A stretch of 33,566 nucleotides of DNA, taken from assembly GCA_003135895.1 (NCBI GenBank), contig PNBE01000131.1, positions 2,140-35,705 on the forward strand, read 5' to 3'. The translations under genes were made by a program, and so were the position numbers. The DNA comes from Candidatus Dormiibacterota bacterium. GTDB lineage: Bacteria > Chloroflexota > Dormibacteria > Aeolococcales > Aeolococcaceae. Position 1 is the stretch's first letter, and each line of letters begins with the position of its first letter. The notes under the pieces are model-generated. The model searched no databases, was not told where the DNA came from, and saw only the letters and a program-made list of their open reading frames with translations. This document shows, piece by piece, positions 23,624 to 30,640 of this stretch.

Positions 23624-25357
23624 ATGACTCTCATACGCGTATTGCTCTCTCACTTGCGACCGTACTGGCGGCAGGTCTCGGCCGTGGTCGCGCTCATCAC
23701 ATGCCAGACCATCCTCGGGCTCTATCTGCCCAACCTCACCGCCGACATCATCAATAACGGTGTCGCCAAAGGGGACATCCCCTACATCTGGCGAACCGGC
23801 GGTGTGATGCTCGGTGTGACCTTAGTCCAGGGCATCATCGCGATCATCGCGGTGTACTGGGCGTCGCGCACGTCGATGGGGGTGGGTCGCGATCTCCGTG
23901 GCTCGGTTTTCGCTCGCGTGCTGCATCTGTCATCGCGCGAGATGAACACCTTCGGAACGCCGTCGTTGATCACGCGCAACACCAACGACGTCCAGCAGAT
24001 CCAACTCTTCCTGCAGATGGCGCTCACCGTCATCGTCGGCGCGCCGATCATGATGATCGGCGGCATCATCATGGCCCTCCGGGAGGATGTGAGCCTGTCA
24101 GTCCTCCTCGTCGTCGTGGTGCCGCTGATGGCCGCCCTGATCCTGGCGATGCTGTATGTCGCTGTCCCGCTGTTCCAGAAGATGCAGGTCAAGATCGACC
24201 GCATCAATCAGGTGCTGCGCGAGCAGATCACCGGCATTCGCGTCATCCGCGCCTTCGTGCGATCCGACTACGAGGAGCATCGATTTGAAACGGCCAATGC
24301 CGATCTCACGGCGACGGCCCTGCGCGTCAACAGGATTTTCGTGCTCGCCATGCCCGCGCTGATGGGAGTCATGAACCTCTCGAGCGTTGCGGTCCTCTGG
24401 TTTGGCGGTCACCTCGTCGACAGCGGGAGCATGCCGATCGGGAATCTCACCGCCTTCCTCGCGTACATCCTGCAGATCCTGCTGTCGGTGCTGATGGCCG
24501 TGATGATGGTCATCCTGGTTCCCCGCGCCGAGGCCAGCGCCGAGCGTATCGAGGAGGTCGTCCGCCTGCAACCGTCGATCGCGGACCCGGCACACGCGAT
24601 TGTGCCCGCGCACCGGAAGGGTATCGTCGAGTTTCGCGACGTGACCTTCGGCTTCCCTCGCGGCGAGCAGCCGGTGCTTCGCGACCTGTCCTTCACCCTC
24701 CAACCTGGCGAGACCACCGCCATCATCGGCGGCACCGGCGCGGGAAAGACGACGCTACTCCATCTCATTCCGCGATTCTTCGACGCGACCGCCGGCGCGT
24801 TGTTCATCGACGGCGTCGACGTCCGCGAACGCTCGCTGGAGAGTCTGTGGGCCGACATCGGTTTCGTTCCGCAGCAGTCATATCTGTTCAGTGGAACGGT
24901 GGCCACCAATCTCCGCTTTGCCGCCGAGGGGGCCACCGATGACGACCTCTGGAACACCCTCGAGGTGGCGCAGGCACGTGACTTCGTCGTCTCGATGCCC
25001 GGAGGGCTCGATGCTCCTATCGACCAGGGCGGGACCAACGTGTCCGGCGGCCAGCGCCAGCGTCTGGCGATCGCGCGGGCGCTGCTGAAGCAGCCGCTCA
25101 TCTATCTCTTCGACGACTGTTTCTCAGCACTCGACGCCACCACCGACGCTCGGCTGCGGGCGGCGCTGCTGGAACGAACACGCGGCAACACCGTGGTGAT
25201 CGTCGCGCAGCGAGTGAGCACCATCCTCCGGGCCGACCGGATCATCGTGCTGGACGGTGGCCGGATCGTGGGTCTGGGCACCCACGAGCAGCTCCTGGCT
25301 TCCTGCTCCCCCTACCAGGAAATCGTTGCGTCGCAGCTCGGTGAGGCGGCGGCATGA
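23624..25357 (+). CDS. ABC exporter half-transporter 1 (permease-ATPase, degenerate Walker B)
   Basis: A 577-residue type IV (MsbA-like) exporter half. Six membrane helices fill about residues 15-320 and the ATPase domain follows, with Walker A GGTGAGKT at 369-376, signature VSGGQ at 473-477 and Walker B LIYLFDD at 492-498. The catalytic Glu is replaced by Asp498, as in TM287 of the TM287/288 heterodimer. The start is set at ATG 23624, where family similarity begins (MTLIRVLLSHLRPYWRQ); the longer upstream frame is antisense to DUF6629. It overlaps the next gene by 4 nt (ATGA). Substrate is unknown: lipid or drug export are usual for this class. Confidence 0.92.
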   Translation: MTLIRVLLSHLRPYWRQVSAVVALITCQTILGLYLPNLTADIINNGVAKGDIPYIWRTGGVMLGVTLVQGIIAIIAVYWASRTSMGVGRDLRGSVFARVLHLSSREMNTFGTPSLITRNTNDVQQIQLFLQMALTVIVGAPIMMIGGIIMALREDVSLSVLLVVVVPLMAALILAMLYVAVPLFQKMQVKIDRINQVLREQITGIRVIRAFVRSDYEEHRFETANADLTATALRVNRIFVLAMPALMGVMNLSSVAVLWFGGHLVDSGSMPIGNLTAFLAYILQILLSVLMAVMMVILVPRAEASAERIEEVVRLQPSIADPAHAIVPAHRKGIVEFRDVTFGFPRGEQPVLRDLSFTLQPGETTAIIGGTGAGKTTLLHLIPRFFDATAGALFIDGVDVRERSLESLWADIGFVPQQSYLFSGTVATNLRFAAEGATDDDLWNTLEVAQARDFVVSMPGGLDAPIDQGGTNVSGGQRQRLAIARALLKQPLIYLFDDCFSALDATTDARLRAALLERTRGNTVVIVAQRVSTILRADRIIVLDGGRIVGLGTHEQLLASCSPYQEIVASQLGEAAA

Positions 25358-27318
25358 TGGCGCGCGGCCCGATGGGCGGACGCGCGGGCGGACCCTTCCG
25401 AGAGCCATCAGGCCCGCCACAGACCACGCGGCATCCAGGTGAGACGCTCCGTCAACTGGTCGGCCAGCTCCGTCCCGAGGTTCCGCGAATCACCCTGGCA
25501 GCCGTGCTCGCGTCGACCGGGATCGCCCTCACTGTCATCGCGCCGCGGATCATCGGCAATGCGACCGACGTCATCTTCAATGGTGTCGTCGGCAAGGGGC
25601 TGCCGGCTGGGATGACCAAGGCGCAGGTGATCGCAGGGCTCCGGCTCCGTGGGCGGGGCCAGCTGAGTCAGCTTCTCTCGGGCATGAACGTGACCCCGGG
25701 AAAGGGCATCGACTTCTCGGAACTCGGCGTGATCCTCGGCGTGGTCGCGTTGCTCTACCTCCTCGGTGCGGCCTTCAGCTGGATGCAGGGCTACCTCATG
25801 GCCGGTGTCGCTCAACGCACGGTGTTCGCAATGCGCCGTGACGTCGAGGCGAAGCTCCGGCGTCTGCCCCTTCAGTACTTCGACAGCCATCCGCACGGTG
25901 ATCTGTTGAGCCGGGTCACCAATGACATCGACAATGTGACGACGGCACTCCAGCAGGGGCTGAGCCAGCTGCTCACATCGGTGCTCACGATCGTCGGCGT
26001 CCTGGGCATGATGCTCTGGATCAGCCCGCTGCTGGCACTCATCTCGCTCGTGACTGTGCCTCTCTCGATAGGGGTGACCCTGGCTATCGCCCGCCGCGCC
26101 CAGAAGCAGTTCGCTGCGCAGTGGGAATGGACCGGCACGGTCAACGCCCACGTGGAGCAGACGCACACGGGTCACGCGCTGGTGCAGGTCTACGGCCGGA
26201 CGGCAAGCACCATCGACGACTTCGACCGCAAGAACCAGAAGCTCTATGCAGCGAGCTTCCGAGCGCAATTCCTCTCCGGCACGATGCAACCGGCGATGCA
26301 GCTGCTCGCCAACCTGAACTACGTCGCCATCGCCGTCATCGGCGGCTACCGGGTCGTGTCCGGCACGATGACCCTCGGCGATATCCAGGCGTTCATTCAG
26401 TACTCGCGGCAGTTCACGATGCCGATCACGCAGATCGCAAGCCAGATGAATCTTCTGCAGTCGGGGCTGGCATCCGCCGAACGCGTCTTCGAGTTCCTCG
26501 CCGCCAAGGAGGAGGCGCCCGATGCCCTGGGATCCTCACCCGCCGGGCCGACTCAAGGGCACGTCACGCTGGAGCACGTCGAGTTCCGCTACGTGGCGGA
26601 CATACCGCTGATTAACGACTTCAGCCTCGACGTGCTCCCCGGCCAGACAGTCGCGATCGTGGGGCCGACCGGCGCCGGCAAGACAACCATCGTCAACCTG
26701 CTGATGCGCTTCTACCAGATCAATTCCGGACACATCCTCGTCGACGGCGTGGACATCAACCTGCTCCCCCGCGAACGCCTGCGCAGCATGTTCGGCATGG
26801 TGCTTCAGGACACCTGGCTCTTCGCTGGCAGTATCCGAGAGAACATCGCCTACGCCAGGGACGGAGCCACCACCGAGGATGTTGTCGAAGCCGGCAAAGC
26901 TGCCTATGTCGACCAGTTCGTGCGCACGCTCCCAGACGGCTACGACACGGTGCTTGACGAGGATGCGTCCAACATCTCGTCCGGGCAGCAACAGTTGATC
27001 ACGATCGCCAGGGCCTTCCTCGCCAAGCCGGCCATTCTCATCCTCGACGAAGCGACAAGCAACGTCGACACGCGGACCGAGGTGCTGATCCAGGAGGCGA
27101 TGGCGCGCCTCCGGTCCGGGCGGACGAGCTTCGTGATCGCCCACCGTCTGTCCACGATCCGCAACGCCGACTTCATCGTGGTGATGGATGCAGGCCGGAT
27201 CGTCGAGGTGGGCAGCCACACAGAGCTGCTCGAGCGCCGCGGGTTCTACTACGACCTGTACTCGAGCCAGTTCTCCCCAACATCCGAGTATGCCGTTGCA
27301 GACCCAATTCCACAGTAG
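25354..27318 (+). CDS. ABC exporter half-transporter 2 (permease-ATPase, active Walker B)
   Basis: A 654-residue partner of the preceding half. It has a Gly/Arg/Pro-rich N-terminus, six helices and an insert of about 50 residues after the first helix (GKGLPAGMTKAQVIAGLRLR onwards). Walker A is GPTGAGKT (437-444) and Walker B ILILDEATS with Glu566. The signature NISSGQQQ (540-547) has Ser in place of the first Gly. Together the two halves make one consensus ATP site (Walker motifs here, VSGGQ from partner) and one degenerate site (Asp498 of partner, ISSGQ here), the known asymmetric heterodimer layout. Confidence 0.93.
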   Translation: MMARGPMGGRAGGPFREPSGPPQTTRHPGETLRQLVGQLRPEVPRITLAAVLASTGIALTVIAPRIIGNATDVIFNGVVGKGLPAGMTKAQVIAGLRLRGRGQLSQLLSGMNVTPGKGIDFSELGVILGVVALLYLLGAAFSWMQGYLMAGVAQRTVFAMRRDVEAKLRRLPLQYFDSHPHGDLLSRVTNDIDNVTTALQQGLSQLLTSVLTIVGVLGMMLWISPLLALISLVTVPLSIGVTLAIARRAQKQFAAQWEWTGTVNAHVEQTHTGHALVQVYGRTASTIDDFDRKNQKLYAASFRAQFLSGTMQPAMQLLANLNYVAIAVIGGYRVVSGTMTLGDIQAFIQYSRQFTMPITQIASQMNLLQSGLASAERVFEFLAAKEEAPDALGSSPAGPTQGHVTLEHVEFRYVADIPLINDFSLDVLPGQTVAIVGPTGAGKTTIVNLLMRFYQINSGHILVDGVDINLLPRERLRSMFGMVLQDTWLFAGSIRENIAYARDGATTEDVVEAGKAAYVDQFVRTLPDGYDTVLDEDASNISSGQQQLITIARAFLAKPAILILDEATSNVDTRTEVLIQEAMARLRSGRTSFVIAHRLSTIRNADFIVVMDAGRIVEVGSHTELLERRGFYYDLYSSQFSPTSEYAVADPIPQ

Positions 27319-27359
27319 CGGATCGACATGACGGACGGTCCTGCCCGATGGGCTCCAAC

Positions 27360-27398
27360 AGGACGGTCGCCCGGAACTCTCAGGGAGCCAAAGGTCCG
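27360..27398. promoter_or_regulatory. pair of weak DosR-box-like sites upstream of a USP gene
   Basis: AGGACGGTCGCCCG at 27360-27373 (plus) and CGGACCTTTGGCTC at 27385-27398 (minus) each match 8 of 10 fixed positions of RGGAC-N4-GGCCC, with centres 25 bp apart. They lie about 84-122 bp before the USP start. Individually weak; the spacing is what makes them notable. Confidence 0.35.
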
Positions 27399-27481
27399 TA
27401 TCCACCTGATGTCGTTCGCCTCTAGGCGAGCGCGGCCGCACGGGGTATCAGAGAGGCATACCGAGTCATGGAGGTCGTCTG

Positions 27482-27967
27482 ATGATCAACACAATCGTCG
27501 TGGGTACGGATGGATCCAGCCATGGGCAGAACGCCGTCACCTGGACCGCCGAGCTTGCACGCCAACTCGGCGCGCAAGTAGTCCTCGTTCACGTGGCAGC
27601 CCCGCTGGCGCCGCCAATTGTTGGAGCCGGCGGGTACGTGATGTATGTCCCGCAGGACGTTGTTGACCAGACCAGCGCGGACCTCCGGGAGCGGGTGATC
27701 ACCGAGTTCTGCGCGCCTCTCAGGGCTGCCGGCGTCGCGTGGCAATGGCGCGTACAGGAGGGATCAGCCCCCATTGCGCTCGCCGATGCGGCCAAGGAAG
27801 TGGGAGCTCAGTTGATTGTCGTGGGCACCCGAGGCGAGCACGCACTCGGCGAATTGCTCCACGGCAGCACCAGCCACAGGCTGACTCTGAATACCGAACT
27901 GCCAGTCGTCGTGGTGCCGCTAGGGGCGCACGTAACACGACGGTCCCCCGCCGGTACGCAGGCGTGA
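27482..27967 (+). CDS. universal stress protein, single domain
   Basis: A 161-residue USP starting INTIVVGTDGSSHGQNAVTW. The ATP loop is complete: VVGTRGEHALGELLHGSTSH holds G-x2-G-x9-G-S, so it should bind ATP, unlike the USPs at 11257 and 14072. The ATG is well placed, with GGAGG 7 nt upstream. The gene lies 163 nt after the ABC exporter on the same strand and probably has its own promoter. Confidence 0.93.
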   Translation: MINTIVVGTDGSSHGQNAVTWTAELARQLGAQVVLVHVAAPLAPPIVGAGGYVMYVPQDVVDQTSADLRERVITEFCAPLRAAGVAWQWRVQEGSAPIALADAAKEVGAQLIVVGTRGEHALGELLHGSTSHRLTLNTELPVVVVPLGAHVTRRSPAGTQA

Positions 27968-28181
27968 GCCTTAATGAGTGCCGAGTTCGTCGTCAACGCA
28001 GTAGCGCTGTTTGTCGGACGCTACCCACGTGACTCACGCTGCCGTACGTTGGCTCAACGACTTGATCCTGCGTCGAACGCGACATTGTCCGACCTGACGT
28101 ATGTTACCGCCAGGTCTGTGAGCATCTGGCTCAATCGGGACGAGTGAACCACATCCGCGTCGCGGGTATGCGAGGGTGGGC

Positions 28182-29807
28182 ATGCACAGTCGCGTGACGC
28201 AGCAGAGTGCTCGTACCGGGATGGTCGTCTTCGCGTCGGCGTCCGCCATCGGATTCGGTGCGGCCGTTGTCGCAGCGCCCGACGCTCATCCCGACCTGAC
28301 TATCGCCGGTGCGATCGTCGCCGCAGTTGTCGTCGCGATAGCGGTCCCGGTGTTGCGTCGTCCACACGTGGTTCTTCTTTCCGCCGTGGTCGTTCTGTAC
28401 TATACGGCCCTGACACTTGCCCTCCTCGGGGAATCCGGGCGGGACGAAGGCCTACTCGTCCTAGCCGCCATCCCGGTGATCGCAAGCGCACTCTACGGAC
28501 CGCGCAGCCTCACCGCCGTCGCGCTGGTCGCTGCTACTGCAACACTCGCATGCGACGGCATCGACGGCGCCCTCAGCGCTCCGGAGTATGCCCAGTTGCT
28601 CATCGTCTGGCCGATCACTTGGGTTGGCATCGCTTACGCAGTGCATCAACTGCGATCGCAACTGGAGCGTACTGTCATGGCGCGGGAGACGGCCATCGAG
28701 CATGATGCGACCTTGGCGTTGATCGCCGACGAGTTGTATTCGATATATGACAGCGATCAGGTCCTGAGCCTTGGACTGCAGAGCGCGGCTCGTCTCACCG
28801 ACGTCCCCGGAGGCCAGCCATCGAGCGCAGTGTTCTTTCTGGTGGAGGGTGATCGCGCCACTCTCGTCGCCTCGTACTCGCCTGACCAGGGCGCCGGTGG
28901 TGAAGCTGACCCACGCATCGGTCGTCTCTCGATTCCACTCTCGCTGACACTCAAACTGCGTGCGGCGGTGGCCAATCATGAGGATCGGTTGTTCGTTCTC
29001 AACCAGACCACGCCGGTGCCGCCAAGGATCGCCGGGGTACTCGCCGAGCTCAAGATCGAAAACGCCATCGTGCAGCTGATGCGGGTGGGCGATGCCGCCA
29101 GCGGACTCCTGGCGGTCTTCAACACGGACGCAGCGGCCACCGAATATAACCTCGCACAGCGTGACTGGCTCCAGGGCTTGGCGCCTTTGCTCGAACTTGC
29201 CCTGTCGAGAGCCTTCGTCTTTGAGGCTCAAACGACCACCGACCCCCTTACCGGGATTGCCAATCGCCGCGAGGTCGATCTCCGACTCGCTCGAATGCCA
29301 CGGAGCGTGATGTATTCACTGCTTGCAGTCGACATCGACAAGCTCAAATCAGTGAACGACACCTACGGGCATCAGGCGGGCGACGAACTTATCCGGGTGG
29401 TGGCCGACGCCCTGAAACGGGCGATCCGGCGCGGCGATGTCGCGGCACGGATCGGCGGCGACGAATTCTGCGTCATCATCGCGGACGCGGATGGCGGGCG
29501 CGCCGAGATGGTCGCCAACCGAATCCTGGCGGATCTCGGAGGGCGAACCATCCATGGCCAGCGGCCCCGCATCAGCGTTGGCATCGCGCCCTTTGCAAGC
29601 GGACGTGACTCGGCAGCGCGTCAAGCCGCCGCAGACCTAGCCCTGTACCAGGCGAAACGGACAGGTGGCAACCGTGTTGTCCGTGCCCCGGTGCTTGGTG
29701 TTCCCGGCGGAGGCGCCCCCAAGCCGGCTGAAAGTCCCAGCGAAGGTGTATATCAAATCCCCACACCGCCTGCCAAGCCCCGCACGGAAGTGCCGACGAC
29801 CCCCTGA
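28182..29807 (+). CDS. membrane-anchored GAF-GGDEF diguanylate cyclase
   Basis: A 541-residue protein that should make cyclic di-GMP. Residues up to about 155 hold five or so hydrophobic helices; a GAF-like sensor domain follows (about 175-345) and then the GGDEF domain: DPLTGIANRREVD, DIDKLKSVNDTYGH, and RIGGDEF near 423-429. An inhibitory I-site RRGD lies five residues before GGDEF, so product feedback is likely. The Pro-rich tail (about 40 residues) is not part of the domain. I start at ATG 28182, with GAGG 6 nt upstream; GTG 28176 is an alternative. No EAL domain is present. It sits between two USP genes on the same strand. Confidence 0.92.
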   Translation: MHSRVTQQSARTGMVVFASASAIGFGAAVVAAPDAHPDLTIAGAIVAAVVVAIAVPVLRRPHVVLLSAVVVLYYTALTLALLGESGRDEGLLVLAAIPVIASALYGPRSLTAVALVAATATLACDGIDGALSAPEYAQLLIVWPITWVGIAYAVHQLRSQLERTVMARETAIEHDATLALIADELYSIYDSDQVLSLGLQSAARLTDVPGGQPSSAVFFLVEGDRATLVASYSPDQGAGGEADPRIGRLSIPLSLTLKLRAAVANHEDRLFVLNQTTPVPPRIAGVLAELKIENAIVQLMRVGDAASGLLAVFNTDAAATEYNLAQRDWLQGLAPLLELALSRAFVFEAQTTTDPLTGIANRREVDLRLARMPRSVMYSLLAVDIDKLKSVNDTYGHQAGDELIRVVADALKRAIRRGDVAARIGGDEFCVIIADADGGRAEMVANRILADLGGRTIHGQRPRISVGIAPFASGRDSAARQAAADLALYQAKRTGGNRVVRAPVLGVPGGGAPKPAESPSEGVYQIPTPPAKPRTEVPTTP

Positions 29808-29825
29808 AGACCACGCGAGGCGAAC

Positions 29826-30002
29826 GTGGCCGGCACGGCGCCTATCGCGATGCCACATGCCACGGCCGACGCGAACTCCGCGACCGTCTCGCGGATGCCG
29901 CTCGCCCGCAGGGTCAGAACGATTCGTCAAGGGGCTCATCGGGGACTCGAGATCTCCGTGACATTCGACCCTAGCAATCGCCCCGAGCGATTGCCATCAT
30001 AG
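29826..30002 (+). CDS. possible 58-residue hypothetical protein
   Basis: A GTG frame of 58 codons, with GAGG 5 nt upstream, ending LEISVTFDPSNRPERLPS. It is 18 nt after the GGDEF gene and 68 nt before the next USP. I recognise no family, and its 3' half contains the box-like sequence at 29942-29955, which argues that the region may be control DNA instead. Confidence 0.25.
   Translation: MAGTAPIAMPHATADANSATVSRMPLARRVRTIRQGAHRGLEISVTFDPSNRPERLPS
29942..29955 (+). promoter_or_regulatory. weak DosR-box-like site upstream of a USP gene
   Basis: GGGACTCGAGATCT preceded by TCG: the left half TCGGGGACT fits the DosR consensus, the right half is degraded. It ends 115 bp before the USP start at 30071. 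Confidence 0.3.
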
Positions 30003-30070
30003 CGGTGCGGTGCAATCCGACACCGCGCGTGGCGCAGGCCGCGCTCGACGATATCACGGAGGTCCAGGAA

Positions 30071-30493
30071 ATGTTCGATAAGGTCCTGGTGGCGGTCGAT
30101 GGCTCGCAGTATTCAGACGCCGCGCTGACAGCTGCAGAGGGCTTTGCCGCTAAGACAGGCTCCACGGTCGAGGTCGTCCACGTTCATGAGCACGACTTCA
30201 TTCCATCCAAGGCCGGCATGTCCCCTGACCTCGAGCCCATGGATGAAGCCAAGGCTGTTATCGACCGGGCCGTCGAGCGGCTGAAGGGTCACGGCGTGAG
30301 CGTGACCGGGCGGCTCCTTCAGGCCCGAACCCGAGATGTTCCTAAGGCCATCATTGAGGCAGCCGAGGAGAGCGGTGCCGACCTCATCATCGTCGGCCGT
30401 CGTGGACTCTCGAGCCTGACTGGCATGCTCGTCGGGAGCGTCTCCAACAAGCTCATCCATGTCGCGAAGGTGCCGATTATGGTGGCGCACTAG
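30071..30493 (+). CDS. universal stress protein, single domain
   Basis: A 140-residue USP of standard length. It starts FDKVLVAVDGSQYSDAALTA and has the complete ATP loop IIVGRRGLSSLTGMLVGSVS (G-x2-G-x9-G-S), so ATP binding is likely. The ATG at 30071 has GGAGG 8 nt upstream and begins the conserved sequence; an extended frame to 30005 is not family-like. It precedes the GNAT-acyl-CoA synthetase gene on the same strand by 147 nt. Confidence 0.94.
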   Translation: MFDKVLVAVDGSQYSDAALTAAEGFAAKTGSTVEVVHVHEHDFIPSKAGMSPDLEPMDEAKAVIDRAVERLKGHGVSVTGRLLQARTRDVPKAIIEAAEESGADLIIVGRRGLSSLTGMLVGSVSNKLIHVAKVPIMVAH

Positions 30494-30569
30494 AAGCAGC
30501 TTCTGGCGGCGTGAGTCTCATTGGGCGTTGGCAATGCGTCGAAGGCGACCGACGGCAGAAGACGATAGA

Positions 30570-30590
30570 CCCGTCGTCGACGATGACGGG
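30570..30590 (+). terminator. GC-rich hairpin after the USP gene
   Basis: The arms CCCGTC and GACGGG enclose a loop with the palindrome TCGACGA. There is no T-run. It could be a weak terminator 77 nt after the USP stop. Confidence 0.25.
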
Positions 30591-30640
30591 CGCGGTTTCG
30601 ACGCCGACTCGGCGTCACGGGGCATGGGGATGGTCCCACT

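Noticed and set aside
28137-28150. GGGACGAGTGAACC before the GGDEF gene as another operator
   Set aside because: The right half is poor, the site is only about 30 bp from the start codon and no partner lies 24 bp away.
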